Origin: JBKHXF01 sp046566145 | GTDB taxonomy: Bacteria > Actinomycetota > Nitriliruptoria > Nitriliruptorales > Nitriliruptoraceae | DNA length: 64,000 nucleotides | NCBI GenBank assembly: GCA_046566145.1 | Contig: JBKHXF010000007.1 | Location: 40,586-104,585, forward strand | Direction: 5' to 3' | Shown here: positions 1-9,361 of the stretch, in pieces | How positions within the stretch are numbered: position 1 is the stretch's first letter | How the letters are laid out: each line of letters starts with the position of its first letter | Position numbers and translations under genes: made by a program | The notes under the pieces: generated by a model | What the model was told of the DNA's origin: nothing | The model's database searches: none | The model's input: only the letters and a program-made list of their open reading frames with translations

Positions 1-887
1 GTCCGCACGCCGAAGTGCTTGAGCTTCGACAGCTCGTGGAGGATGTCGGAGGCCGGCGTGATCGGGTAGCTGCCGTAGAACAGCCGCAGGCCCGAACGCT
101 CCGCCGCCGCGACCAGGCCGTACGCCAGCGCCGCGTTGCCGGTGATGTTGCGGTACCGGCCCGGCGCGAGCCGGGCGGCCGGGACCTCGTAGACGAACCG
201 GAACGCCTCGGTGGTCTCGCCGAAGTTCCGGCCGGCGTGCAGCGCCTTGACGTTGGCCTCGGCGATGTCCGGCTGCTTGGCGAACTTCGCGTTCAGCCAC
301 GCCTCGGTGCCGTCGATCGGCCGGGAGAACATGAACGAGACCAGCCCCAGGGCGAACATGTTCTTCGCCCGCTCGGCCTCCTTCTTGTTGAGCCGGCCGT
401 CCTCGATGAACCCCTCCAGCGCCCGCAGGGTCATCTCGGTGAGCTGCACCTCGTGGACCTGGTAGGCCTCGAGCGTCCCGTCGGTGCGCGGGTCGGCGTC
501 GTAGCCGGCCTTCTGCAGGTTCCGCGACGTGAACGCGTCGACGTTGAGGACCAGGGTCCCGCCGTCCTTGAGCGCCGCGAGGTGCTTGCGCAGTGCCGCG
601 GGGTTCATCGCCACGAGCACGTCGGGCGCGTCCCCCGGGGTGTGGATGTCGTGGTCGGAGATCTGGAGCTGGAACGAGCTCACGCCGGCGAGCGTGCCGG
701 CGGGGGCGCGGATCTCGGCCGGGTAGTCCGGCAGGGTCGCGAGGTCGTTGCCGGCGACGGCGGACTGCGAGGTGAACCGGTCGCCGGTCAGCTGCATGCC
801 GTCGCCGGAGTCGCCGGCGAAGCGGATGACGGCGCCGTGGAGCCGCACCACCTCCCGCGCGGCCGGCTGGTCGGTGGTCGATGCCAT
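1..887 (-). CDS. korA: 2-oxoacid:ferredoxin oxidoreductase subunit alpha (KorA), partial at the window edge
   Basis: This is the N-terminal 295 codons of a 2-oxoacid:ferredoxin oxidoreductase alpha subunit; the 3' end lies outside the window. The translation starts MASTTDQPAAREVVRL and reaches the gamma-domain signature FAGDSGDGMQLTG at residues 23-35. The start of the thiamine-diphosphate pyrimidine domain (RNITGNAALAYG, then YPITPASDIL) is near residue 245. A gamma domain fused ahead of the alpha domain is the layout of actinobacterial KorA, which with KorB oxidatively decarboxylates 2-oxoglutarate or a related 2-oxoacid and reduces ferredoxin. ATG 887-885 is preceded by GGGAG about 14 bases upstream. 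korB would be expected beyond the left edge. It is transcribed divergently from the dehydrogenase at 1017. Substrate choice (2-oxoglutarate or another 2-oxoacid) cannot be settled from this part. Confidence 0.88.
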   Translation of the reverse strand, partial: MASTTDQPAAREVVRLHGAVIRFAGDSGDGMQLTGDRFTSQSAVAGNDLATLPDYPAEIRAPAGTLAGVSSFQLQISDHDIHTPGDAPDVLVAMNPAALRKHLAALKDGGTLVLNVDAFTSRNLQKAGYDADPRTDGTLEAYQVHEVQLTEMTLRALEGFIEDGRLNKKEAERAKNMFALGLVSFMFSRPIDGTEAWLNAKFAKQPDIAEANVKALHAGRNFGETTEAFRFVYEVPAARLAPGRYRNITGNAALAYGLVAAAERSGLRLFYGSYPITPASDILHELSKLKHFGVR

Positions 888-1016
888 GGGTGGCGTGTGC
901 TCCCGCTCGGTGTCGTGTCTCCCACCGCCTAGCCTGCCACCTCGTCGGGGCCCCTGCACGGGTCCCCGCACGACACCACCCGTCCGGCCCCGGCCGGTGC
1001 GCCGAGGAGCCGTCCG

Positions 1017-1964
1017 ATGCCCCGGGTCGCCATGCTCGCCCCCCTGCCGCCGGAGGTCGTGACCAGCCGGCTGCCCGACGTGGAGGTCGTCTGCGCCACC
1101 TCCCAGGACCAGGCGGTCGAGGCCGCCAGGGGGGCCGACGTCTGCATCGCCGACTGGCGGGGCGAGGTGCGGGTCGACGCGGAGGTCGCCGCGGCGCTGT
1201 CGGGGACGTGCCGCCTCGTGCAGGTGCCGGCCGCGGGGCTGAACGGCGTCGACCTCGACGCCTGCGCGGCCGCCGGCGTGCCCGTCGCCTCGTGCGCGGG
1301 CCTCAACACCGCCGCCGTCGCGGAGTGGTGCGTGTGGGCGGCGCTCGACGCCCTGCGGCTGCTGTCCTGGTCGGACCGCGCCCTGCGGGACGGGCGCTGG
1401 GAGATGTTCGGCCACGCCCGCTACGAGCTCGCTGGCAAGCTCGTCGGCATCGTCGGGCTCGGCGACATCGGCGCCGCGACGGCACGTCGCCTCGCCGGGT
1501 TCGAGGTCGACGTCGCCTACTGGTCGCGGCGGCGGCGCGACGCGACGACGGAGGCCGACCTCGGCGTCCGCTTCGTCGACCTCGACGACCTGGTCGCCCT
1601 GGCCGACGTCCTGGTGCTGGCCGTGGCGCTCACCGACGACACCCGAGGGCTGCTCTCCGCCGAGCGCATCGCCGCGATGAAGCCGAGCGCGGTCGTCGTC
1701 AACGCCGCGCGGGGCGAGGTCACCGACGAGGCGGCGCTGGCGGCGGCCGTGGCCGAGGGCCGGCTGCACGGTGCCGCGACCGACGTGTTCGCCGTCGAGC
1801 CACCGCCGGTGGACCACCCGATGGTGGCCACGGACCGCACCGTGGTGACACCCCACATCGCCGGCACGTCCGCCGAGTCGGTCGGTCGCATCGTGCTGCG
1901 GGTGCTCGACAACGTGGAGGCGGTCCTCGACGGGCGGGAGCCCGTCGGCGTGCTCACGCCCTGA
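1017..1964 (+). CDS. D-isomer-specific 2-hydroxyacid dehydrogenase
   Basis: NAD(P)-dependent 2-hydroxyacid dehydrogenase of 315 residues. The nucleotide-binding motif GLGDIG is at residues 147-152. The catalytic Arg (NAARGEV, R232), Glu (DVFAVEPP, E261) and His (TPHIAG, H280) of the D-2-hydroxyacid dehydrogenase family are all present. At this length it lacks the C-terminal ACT/ASB domains of long SerA, so it is more likely a phosphoglycerate-dehydrogenase-like, glyoxylate- or hydroxypyruvate-type reductase than SerA. The exact substrate is not readable. It is followed after 9 bp by the convergent peptidase gene. Confidence 0.85.
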   Translation: MPRVAMLAPLPPEVVTSRLPDVEVVCATSQDQAVEAARGADVCIADWRGEVRVDAEVAAALSGTCRLVQVPAAGLNGVDLDACAAAGVPVASCAGLNTAAVAEWCVWAALDALRLLSWSDRALRDGRWEMFGHARYELAGKLVGIVGLGDIGAATARRLAGFEVDVAYWSRRRRDATTEADLGVRFVDLDDLVALADVLVLAVALTDDTRGLLSAERIAAMKPSAVVVNAARGEVTDEAALAAAVAEGRLHGAATDVFAVEPPPVDHPMVATDRTVVTPHIAGTSAESVGRIVLRVLDNVEAVLDGREPVGVLTP

Positions 1965-1973
1965 CGGGCCCGC

Positions 1974-3116
1974 TCAGCAGATCGAGCGCAGCGTCGGGTA
2001 GGGGTTCACCGCGCTGCCCCCGCCGGGGTGCAGCTCGAAGTGGACGTGCGGGGTGCCCCGGGCGTTGCCGGTGTCACCGTTGGTCGCCACCACCTGGCCC
2101 GCCTGGACACGCGCCCCGTCGCCGACGAGGTGCCGCTCGAGGTGCAGGTACCAGTAGTGGTTGCCGTCGGAGCCCTTGAGGATGGCCCAGTTCCCGGCGT
2201 TGCGGCCGAAGGGGTAGATGTCCCACGTCCCGGAGACGATCGCGCGCACCGTCTGCCCCTGCGGGGCGAGGATGTCGGTGCCGCGGTGCGAGCGACCGCC
2301 GGAGCGCGGGGCGCCCCAGGTGTCGGAGAAGGAGTGGGGGCGGTCGACCGGGCAGACCTTGCCGGACGAGGACACGCTCCCGCCCGACGACCCGGAGGAG
2401 CCGCTCGACGAGGAGCGGCTGGACGAGGTGCTGGACGAGCTGCTCGACGGGCGGGCGGCGGCCTGCCGGCGCGCCTGCTCGGCTCGGGCGGCGGCCTGGC
2501 GACGGGCCTCCTCGGCCCGGCGACGGCGCTCCTCCTCCTCGCGCCGGCGGCGCTCCTCCTCCTCGAGGCGGGACTCGAGCGCCTGCGCGGCGGCGAGGTC
2601 CTGCTGGAGCTCGGAGGTGAGCTCCTCCTGGCGGGCCACGGCGCTCGCGAGCTCCTGCTGCGACGCGCTGAGCCGCTCGGTCACCGCGGCCAGCCGGGTC
2701 CGGTCGGCCACGGCGACCTCGGTGTCGCGGCGGTCGCCGGCGACGAGGTGGTCCACGGTCACGGCGCGCTGGATGGCGTCCTGGGGGTCGTCCCCGGCGA
2801 GCAGCATCACGACGGGGTCGACGCTGCCGCGCTTGTAGAGCACGCGGACGCGCTCCCCGATGCGGTCGCTGGCCTGGTCGACCCGACCCTGGATGGCCGC
2901 GGCCTGCGCCGACAGCTCGGCGGACTCCTCCTCGAGCTCGGCGCGGCGCACCTCGAGCTCGTTGAGCTCGGAGGCGGCGGCGTCGAGCCGCTGCTGGACC
3001 CTCGCACGCTCGGCGCGGGCCTCGGCGAGGGACTGCGCCCCGGCCGTGGTCGGGACGAGCAGCGAGGCGGCGAGGACGGCGCAGAGCGCGGCGAGCGTCT
3101 GGCGGCGAGGAAGCAC
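1974..3116 (-). CDS. Secreted M23 peptidoglycan endopeptidase with N-terminal coiled coil
   Basis: Exported cell-wall hydrolase. From the preferred GTG start it has a signal peptide (LPRRQTLAALCAVLAASLL, ending at TTAGA-Q), then a long charged coiled coil of about 180 residues with runs of EEERRRR, a Ser-rich linker, and a C-terminal LytM/M23 domain. The zinc ligands are visible as HRGTD (H277, D281) and HVHFE (H357/H359). Coiled coil plus M23 is the architecture of EnvC/RipA-like septal hydrolases or their activators, but the M23 metal site here looks intact, so it is probably active. GTG at 3116 has GGAG five bases upstream. A longer in-frame GTG at 3176 adds 20 Pro/Arg-rich residues and has no good ribosome binding site. 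Confidence 0.85.
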   Translation of the reverse strand: MLPRRQTLAALCAVLAASLLVPTTAGAQSLAEARAERARVQQRLDAAASELNELEVRRAELEEESAELSAQAAAIQGRVDQASDRIGERVRVLYKRGSVDPVVMLLAGDDPQDAIQRAVTVDHLVAGDRRDTEVAVADRTRLAAVTERLSASQQELASAVARQEELTSELQQDLAAAQALESRLEEEERRRREEEERRRRAEEARRQAAARAEQARRQAAARPSSSSSSTSSSRSSSSGSSGSSGGSVSSSGKVCPVDRPHSFSDTWGAPRSGGRSHRGTDILAPQGQTVRAIVSGTWDIYPFGRNAGNWAILKGSDGNHYWYLHLERHLVGDGARVQAGQVVATNGDTGNARGTPHVHFELHPGGGSAVNPYPTLRSIC

Positions 3117-3320
3117 CGGGGCTCCAGGCGATCGGGGGCGGGTCGGGCGGGGCGGCAGGACCGAGCGGACACGCACGGACCCACCAGCGGACGGCCCCGG
3201 AGGCTACCCACCGACACCGTGTCGGCGCTGCACGAGCGTGCAGGGCGGTCGTCCGGCCGGGTCGGACCCCCGGAGGCCGCTGCTACCGTCGAGTCGGTCC
3301 CCGACCCGGGAGCCTGCACG

Positions 3321-3704
3321 ATGACCCTCGCCGACCTCCTCGACGGTCCGGCCGTCCAGGTCGAGCCCCACGAGCCGCTCGCCCGCGCCGCCCAGCGCAT
3401 GTACGACGCGAACGTCACGGCGGTGGTGGTCCTGCACGAGGGCGGGGAGATCGCCGGCATCTTCACGGAGCGCGACCTGCTGCGGGCCTGCGCCGCCGGC
3501 GTGGACACCCACGCGGCGACGGTGGCCCGCTGGATGACGGCCGACCCGGTCACGGCCACCGCCAGCGACGATGCCGGTTCGGCGCTGGCGACCATGATCG
3601 AGCGCAACTTCCGGCACCTGCCCGTGGTGGGCGACGGGGGCGTCCTCGGGATCGTGTCGATGCGGGCGCTGTCGACCCACCTGCAGCGGGCCGCGGCCGA
3701 CTGA
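3321..3704 (+). CDS. Small tandem CBS-domain protein
   Basis: A 127-residue protein made only of two CBS motifs (about residues 10-62 and 70-122). The first contains VVVLHEGGEIAGIFTERDLL and the second LPVVGDGGVLGIVSMRAL. Such stand-alone CBS pairs bind adenosine nucleotides and act as energy sensors or regulatory subunits. No partner enzyme is attached, so the target is unknown. The start is ATG 3321 with GGGAG eight bases upstream. The open frame extends much further upstream over the peptidase gene, but that part is only an antisense shadow. It converges with gltB across 26 bp that contain the palindrome GCCCTGCAGGGC (3716-3727). Confidence 0.85.
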   Translation: MTLADLLDGPAVQVEPHEPLARAAQRMYDANVTAVVVLHEGGEIAGIFTERDLLRACAAGVDTHAATVARWMTADPVTATASDDAGSALATMIERNFRHLPVVGDGGVLGIVSMRALSTHLQRAAAD

Positions 3705-3730
3705 CGCCGGCCGCGGCCCTGCAGGGCGCC

Positions 3731-6700
3731 TCAGTCGGCGCCGGCGGTCACGCCCTCGGCGGCGACGTGCTCGAGCTCGGACTTCGGGGCGACGCGCCAG
3801 AACTGGTCGCCGGCGGTCTCCCAGTCGTCGAGGAGCGCGCGGGCCCGCCGTGAGCCGGTGAGCGTGGCGTGCCGCTCGACGAGCTCGCGGAGCTCGTCCA
3901 GCTCGTAGCCACCCGGGCGGTGCGCCTCGACGAGCTGACGGTTCACGCGGCCCTGGAGCTGGCCGTCGGGGTCGTGGACGAACAGCTGCCCGCCCGACAT
4001 GCCGGCACCGACGTTCGAGCCGGTCGGGCCGAGGATCACGACGGTGCCGCCCGTCATGTACTCGCAGGCGTGCTGGCCGGTGCCCTCGACCACGGCCGTC
4101 GCACCGGAGTTGCGCACGGCGAAGCGCTCGCCGGCGCGTCCGGCGACGAAGAGCTCGCCCCCCGTCGCGCCGTAGAGCACCGTGTTGCCCACGAGGACGG
4201 GGTCGCCGGCGTCGTCCGCCGGCGGCCGGACCACGATGCGGCCGCCACCCATGCCCTTGCCGACGTAGTCGTTGGCCTCGCCGTCGAGGACGAGCTCGAC
4301 GCCGGCGGCGAGGAACGCGCCGAAGGACTGGCCGGCCTCGCCGGTGAACCGCAGCCGCGCGACGCCGTGCGGGTCGCCCTGGCCGAACTCGAGCCCGATG
4401 GAGCCGCCGAGCCGGGCCCCGACGGTGCGCTCCGACGTGCGCAGCTCGTACGCGTACTCGACGATGCCGCCGAGGAAGACCGTCTCGAGCGCGTCGTCGA
4501 AGACCCGGTCGCCGAGCACGCTGCGGGGCGACTGGACGGGCTCCTTGGCCACGAAGTGGCGTGGCCCCTCGCCGACGTCGGTGATGAGGGGCGTCACGTC
4601 GAGCCGGGCGGCGCGGCCCTCGACCTCGGCCGGCGCGAGCAGGTCGACGCGGCCGATGGCCTCGTCGAGCGAGCGCAGCCCGAGCCGGGCGAGCCCCCGT
4701 CGGACCTCCTCCGCGACGAACAGCAGGTACGCGGCGACCTGCTCCGGACGTCCCTCGAACTTGTCGCGCAGGTCACGCCGTTGGGAGGCGATGCCGACCG
4801 GGCACGTGTCTCGGTGGCACGCGCGGGCCATGATGCAGCCCTCGGCGAACAGCGCCGCCGTCCCGAACGCGTACTCGTCGGCGCCGAGCAGCGCCCCCAC
4901 GAGCACGTCGCGGCCGGTCTTGAACCCGCCGTCGACGCGGAGCTTCACGCGGGCCCGCAGGCCGTTGAGCCGCAGCGTCTGCTGGACCTCGGCGAGGCCG
5001 AGCTCCCAGGGCATGCCGGCGTGCTGGATGGAGCTGAGCGGCGACGCGCCCGTGCCGCCGTCGGCGCCCGAGATGTGGATCGCGTCGGCGAGCGCCTTGA
5101 CCACGCCGGCCGCGACGGTGCCGATGCCCCGCTCGGACACGAGCTTCACGCTCACGTCCGCCTCGGGGTTGACCTGCTTGAGGTCGAAGATCAGCTGGGC
5201 GAGGTCCTCGATCGAGTAGATGTCGTGGTGCGGCGGCGGGGAGATGAGCGTCGCCCCGGGCGTGGTGTGCCGCAGGCGGGCGATCTCCTCGCTGACCTTG
5301 TGGCCGGGCAGCTGCCCGCCCTCGCCGGGCTTGGAACCCTGCGCCATCTTGATCTGCAGCTCCTCGGCGTACGCGAGGTACTCGGGCGTGACGCCGAAGC
5401 GGCCGGACGCCACCTGCTTCACGCGGCAGTCGAGGTCGCGCTCGGCCCCGCGGGTGCGGAACCGGAACGGGTCCTCGCCGCCCTCGCCCGAGTTCGCCTT
5501 CGCGCCGATCATGTTCAGCGCGGCGGCGAGCGTCTCGTGCGCCTCGGCGGAGAGCGCGCCGTGGCTCATCGCGCCGGTCGAGAACCGGGCCGTGATGTCG
5601 TGGACCGGCTCGACCTCCTCCAGCGGGACCGGCCCACCCTCGGCGGCGACGAACCGCAGCAGGTCACGCGGCATCACCTTGGGCCGGTCGTTGACCAGCG
5701 CCGCGAAGGTCTCGTACAGCTCCCAGCGTCCCTCGTCGGTCGCGACGCGCAGGACGTGGGCGGCGCGCTCGTCGACGTCGGCGGCGCCCACACCGTCGAG
5801 CACGAACGGCTCGGTGGCCGGCTTGCGGCCGAGCCCGAGCACGTCGTGCAGCGCGCCGATGACGGGCTGCGACATGTCGTGGTACTCGCCGCCCTTGCGG
5901 TACTTGATGATGCCGGGCGAGTCGAGGTCGGGCGCCTCGGCGGGCTCGAAGGCCCGGGCGTGCTGCGCCAGCACGTCCTCGCCGATGTCTGCCAGCGTGA
6001 AGCCACCGAGGCTCGACACGGTGCCGGTGAAGCAGGTCTCGATGACCTCCTCCCCCAGCCCCAACGCCTCGAACAGCTGGGCCGAGCGGTACGAGTCGAC
6101 GGTGGACACGCCCATCTTCGACATGATCTTGAGCACGCCGTCCTCGACGGCGCGCCGGTAGCGCTCCTGCGCCTCGGACGCGGACGGGTTGTCGCCGCCG
6201 ATGCGGCCCTCGTCGGCGAGGTCGGTGATGGTCTGCAGCACCAGGCGCGGGACGATGGCGTCGGCGCCGTAGCCGAGCAGCGCCGCCATGTCGTGGGTCT
6301 CGCGGGCCTCGTCGCTCTCGGCGACGAGGGACGTGCGCGTGCGCAGCCCGTCGCGGAGCAACCGCTGGTGGACGGCACCGACCGCGAGCAGGATCGGGAT
6401 GCGGCAGCGCTCGTCGTCGGCGCCGACGTCGGACACCACGACGATGCCGGCGCCGGCGCGGACCGCCGCCGCGGCCTCGTCACCGAGCCGGGCGAGCGCC
6501 GGCGCGAGCCCGTCGGGGCCGTCCTCCACCGCGAAGGTCGCGTCGACCGCGGTGACGTCGAACGCGATCTCCGGGTCGAGGATGATGCGCTGCAGCCCCT
6601 CCGGGTAGAGGAAGAACGAGCCGAGCTCGACCAGTCGGGCGTGCTCGGGCGTCTCGGTGAGGATCGGTCGGCGCGGGCCGAGCAGGGTCCGCAGGCTCAT

Positions 6701-8287
6701 CACCTCGTGCTCGCGCAGGTGGTCGATGGGGGGGTTGGTGACCTGCGCGAAGCGCTGCTTGAGCAGGTGCGAGATCGGCCGGCGGTAGTGCGCGAGCGGC
6801 TCGATGGGCGTGTCGTCCCCCATCGACGAGGTCGTCTCCTTCGCCTGCGTCGCCATCGGCCGCAGGATGGAGATGACCTCCTCCTTGGTGGTGCCGTAGG
6901 CGACCTGCCGCCGCACCAGGTCGTCCGGCGCGAGGGGCACGGGCGTCCCGGGCTTCGCGGTGGTCAGGTTGTCGCGGAGCCACGAGCCGTACGGCTGCTG
7001 GCGGGCCAGCGCCAGCTTGATCTCGGTGTCCTCCTGCAGGCCGCCCTCGTCGGGGTCGACGCACAGCATCTGGCCCGGGCCGAGGCGCTCGCGACGCACC
7101 TGCCCGTGCCCCTCGGTGCGGATGGCGCCGACCTCGGACGACGCGATGACGATGCCGTCCTCGCAGACGAGGTAGCGCATCGGCCGCAGCCCGTTGCGGT
7201 CCAGGGTCGCACCGACGCGCCGACCGTCGGTGAACAGCAGTCCGGCCGGGCCGTCCCACGGCTCCACCAGGCACGAGTGGTAGCGGTAGAAGTCGCGGAC
7301 CTCGGGGTCGATGTCGCGCACGCCCTCCCACACCTGGGGGACGAGCATCGCCTTCGCGTGGCGGACGTCGCGCCCACCGCGGACGAGCAGCTCCAGCGCG
7401 GCGTCGAGCTTTGCCGAGTCGGACTGGTCGGTCTCGATGACCGGGGTGATGAGCTCCGCGTCGATCCAGTCGGCCCCGAGGTCGGCCTCGCGGGCGCGCA
7501 TCAGGTTGACGTTGCCCTCGATGGTGTTGATCTCGCCGTTGTGGCACAGCATCCGGAACGGCTGCGCCCGCTCCCACGTGGGCATCGTGTTGGTCGAGAA
7601 GCGGGAGTGGAACACCGCGAGGGACGACGCGAAGCGGTCGTCCTGCAGGTCGAGGTAGAACCCGTCGAGCTGGTCGGCGTCCGCCATCGCCTTGTAGGTG
7701 ACGGTGCGGAACGAGAACGACGCGGCGTAGTAGCGCGCGCCGGCCTCCCGGCAGGCCCGCCGGGCACGGCGGTCGGCCCGGAACGCGGCCCGCTCGGCGG
7801 TGTCGTCGTCGGCGCCCTCGGGGCGGACGAGGATGGCCTGGACCAGCGCCGGCATCCCCGAGCGGGCGATCTCGCCGATGGCGTCGACGTCGACCGGCAC
7901 GTCGCGCCACCCGACCAGCCCGATGCCCTCGGCCGCGACGGCCTCCTCCACGGCGCGCTTCGCGGTCGCGACCGCCTCGGCGTCGTCGGGGTCGAGGAAC
8001 AGGAACGCCACGCCGAGGTCGTCGGCCGCGACCGTCGATGCCCCGAGCGCGATGGCCTCCCCGACGAACAGGTCGCGCGGGACCTGGGTCAGGATGCCGG
8101 CGCCGTCCCCGGTCTTGCCGTCGGCGGCGACGGCCCCGCGGTGCTTCACCCCGTTGAGCCCCTCGAGGGCCATGGTGACGATCTCGCGGCGCGGTCGGCC
8201 GTCGACGTGGGCGACGAAGCCGATGCCGCACTGGTCGTGCTCGAAGCGCGGGTCGTACAGGCCGGTGGCGGGAGGGAGTCCGGTCAC
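3731..8287 (-). CDS. gltB: Glutamate synthase (NADPH/ferredoxin type), large subunit
   Basis: About 1518 residues, the normal length for GltB, which forms two glutamates from glutamine and 2-oxoglutarate. The N-terminal class II glutaminase domain has its nucleophile at C20 in HDQCGIGF, which implies cleavage of a 19-residue propeptide. The central and FMN-binding synthase domain follows (ISGADGGTGASPLSS). The 3Fe-4S cysteines lie in CIMARACHRDTCPVG (C1151, C1157, C1162). The C-terminal part is the GXGXG beta-helix (VGAGMSGGQLFV). The start is GTG 8287 with GAGG about nine bases upstream; the open frame continues upstream but encodes nothing GltB-like. No gltD (small subunit) lies beside it in this window. 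The leader contains a nested hairpin (8364-8410). Confidence 0.95.
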   Translation of the reverse strand: MTGLPPATGLYDPRFEHDQCGIGFVAHVDGRPRREIVTMALEGLNGVKHRGAVAADGKTGDGAGILTQVPRDLFVGEAIALGASTVAADDLGVAFLFLDPDDAEAVATAKRAVEEAVAAEGIGLVGWRDVPVDVDAIGEIARSGMPALVQAILVRPEGADDDTAERAAFRADRRARRACREAGARYYAASFSFRTVTYKAMADADQLDGFYLDLQDDRFASSLAVFHSRFSTNTMPTWERAQPFRMLCHNGEINTIEGNVNLMRAREADLGADWIDAELITPVIETDQSDSAKLDAALELLVRGGRDVRHAKAMLVPQVWEGVRDIDPEVRDFYRYHSCLVEPWDGPAGLLFTDGRRVGATLDRNGLRPMRYLVCEDGIVIASSEVGAIRTEGHGQVRRERLGPGQMLCVDPDEGGLQEDTEIKLALARQQPYGSWLRDNLTTAKPGTPVPLAPDDLVRRQVAYGTTKEEVISILRPMATQAKETTSSMGDDTPIEPLAHYRRPISHLLKQRFAQVTNPPIDHLREHEVMSLRTLLGPRRPILTETPEHARLVELGSFFLYPEGLQRIILDPEIAFDVTAVDATFAVEDGPDGLAPALARLGDEAAAAVRAGAGIVVVSDVGADDERCRIPILLAVGAVHQRLLRDGLRTRTSLVAESDEARETHDMAALLGYGADAIVPRLVLQTITDLADEGRIGGDNPSASEAQERYRRAVEDGVLKIMSKMGVSTVDSYRSAQLFEALGLGEEVIETCFTGTVSSLGGFTLADIGEDVLAQHARAFEPAEAPDLDSPGIIKYRKGGEYHDMSQPVIGALHDVLGLGRKPATEPFVLDGVGAADVDERAAHVLRVATDEGRWELYETFAALVNDRPKVMPRDLLRFVAAEGGPVPLEEVEPVHDITARFSTGAMSHGALSAEAHETLAAALNMIGAKANSGEGGEDPFRFRTRGAERDLDCRVKQVASGRFGVTPEYLAYAEELQIKMAQGSKPGEGGQLPGHKVSEEIARLRHTTPGATLISPPPHHDIYSIEDLAQLIFDLKQVNPEADVSVKLVSERGIGTVAAGVVKALADAIHISGADGGTGASPLSSIQHAGMPWELGLAEVQQTLRLNGLRARVKLRVDGGFKTGRDVLVGALLGADEYAFGTAALFAEGCIMARACHRDTCPVGIASQRRDLRDKFEGRPEQVAAYLLFVAEEVRRGLARLGLRSLDEAIGRVDLLAPAEVEGRAARLDVTPLITDVGEGPRHFVAKEPVQSPRSVLGDRVFDDALETVFLGGIVEYAYELRTSERTVGARLGGSIGLEFGQGDPHGVARLRFTGEAGQSFGAFLAAGVELVLDGEANDYVGKGMGGGRIVVRPPADDAGDPVLVGNTVLYGATGGELFVAGRAGERFAVRNSGATAVVEGTGQHACEYMTGGTVVILGPTGSNVGAGMSGGQLFVHDPDGQLQGRVNRQLVEAHRPGGYELDELRELVERHATLTGSRRARALLDDWETAGDQFWRVAPKSELEHVAAEGVTAGAD

Positions 8288-8363
8288 GTGCGTGTCCTCG
8301 TGCGGGCACGGTCGGACGCGCGGGTCCCGCGCCGGCGGTGCCGGCGAGGACCCGGGACGCACG

Positions 8364-8410
8364 AACGGCGCCCCAACGTCCGACCTGTCGGTCGGGGGTG
8401 GAGCGCCGTT
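8364..8410. promoter_or_regulatory. Nested dyad in the gltB/crotonase intergenic region
   Basis: The 279-bp divergent intergenic region (8288-8566) holds a nested inverted repeat. Outer arms are AACGGCGC (8364-8371) and GCGCCGTT (8403-8410); an inner perfect stem CCGACC-TGTC-GGTCGG spans 8380-8395. It sits about 80-120 nt upstream of the gltB start, so it could fold in the gltB leader RNA or be a protein-binding dyad for either gene. No known riboswitch class was recognised. Confidence 0.4.
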
Positions 8411-8566
8411 GCTCGACCGTGAACGGTACCGCTCCGCCGCCGGCGGGTGCAAGCGCCACGACCGACCCTCGACCCGGCCCCGAGCCCGCCGGACACCCCC
8501 GACTACGCTCGCGCCCACCCGCCGCCGGACGACCGGCGGACCCCGGCGACGAGCGAGGCGAGCACC

Positions 8567-9361
8567 GTGGCACTCATCGAGGTCGAGCGACGCGAGGACG
8601 GCGTGGCCGTCGTCACCCTCAACGACCCGGACCGTCGCAACGCCATGACGGTCGCGATGGGCGAGGCCCTCGAGTCGACCCTCGACGAGCTCGGTGCCGA
8701 CCCGACGCTGCGGGCCGTGGTCCTCACCGGCGCGCCCCCGGCGTTCTCCGCCGGCGGCGACCTCGGGATGCTCGAGGAGCACGCGCGGCGGACGCGGGAC
8801 GAGGGCTTCGACGCGACCGACGAGATGCGCGAGTTCTACGGCCGCTTCCTCGCGCTGCGACGGCTGCCCGTCCCGGCCATCGCCGCGATCAACGGGCACG
8901 CGGTCGGCGCCGGCCTGTGCGTGGCGCTCGGCTGCGACCTGCGGATCGTCGCCGAGGACGCCAGGGTCGGGCTGAACTTCGCCCGGCTGGCGCTGCACCC
9001 CGGCATGGGCGGCTCGTGGTTCCTGCCCCGCATCCTCGGCGACCAGCGCGCCGCACGCTGGCTCTACACCGGCGAGCTCGTCGACGGCGCGACCGCGGCC
9101 GCGCAGGGCCTCGCCCTCGAGTCCGCGCCGGCGGACGACGTGCTCCCCCGCGCGCTCGACCTCGCCGGACGCATCGCGGCGGCGTCCCCGCTGGTGGTGC
9201 GCCAGCTCCGGGTGAGCCTCGCCGCCTCGGCGACGAACGACCTCGAGGCGCAGCTCGACCTCGAGGCCGCGAACCAGGCCGTCAACTACGGCACCGAGGA
9301 CCTGCGCGAGGGGCTCGCGGCGGGCCGCGAGCGCCGCGACCCGGAGTTCACGGGTCGCTGA
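8567..9361 (+). CDS. Enoyl-CoA hydratase/isomerase (crotonase) family protein
   Basis: A 264-residue crotonase-fold protein. The oxyanion-hole segments are clear: AFSAGGDLGML and GHAVGAGLCVALGCDLRI. Where classical hydratases carry their two catalytic glutamates, this protein appears to have Asn (VGLNFARLALHPGMGG) and Thr (LVDGATAAAQGLALE). It may therefore catalyse another crotonase reaction such as isomerisation, or thioester hydrolysis or cleavage. The alignment was done by eye. The start is GTG 8567 after GAGG. The stop codon abuts the stop of the convergent PHP gene with no intergenic base. Confidence 0.8.
   Translation: MALIEVERREDGVAVVTLNDPDRRNAMTVAMGEALESTLDELGADPTLRAVVLTGAPPAFSAGGDLGMLEEHARRTRDEGFDATDEMREFYGRFLALRRLPVPAIAAINGHAVGAGLCVALGCDLRIVAEDARVGLNFARLALHPGMGGSWFLPRILGDQRAARWLYTGELVDGATAAAQGLALESAPADDVLPRALDLAGRIAAASPLVVRQLRVSLAASATNDLEAQLDLEAANQAVNYGTEDLREGLAAGRERRDPEFTGR

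Noticed and set aside
2028..3320. A long N-terminal extension of the CBS protein
   Set aside because: It runs antisense to the M23 peptidase; ATG 3321 has its own ribosome binding site and starts exactly at the CBS domain.
3869..8422. A 1517-codon open frame on the plus strand
   Set aside because: It is antisense to gltB; its translation is Arg/Val/Asp/Leu-rich without any domain, as expected from high-GC codon shadows.
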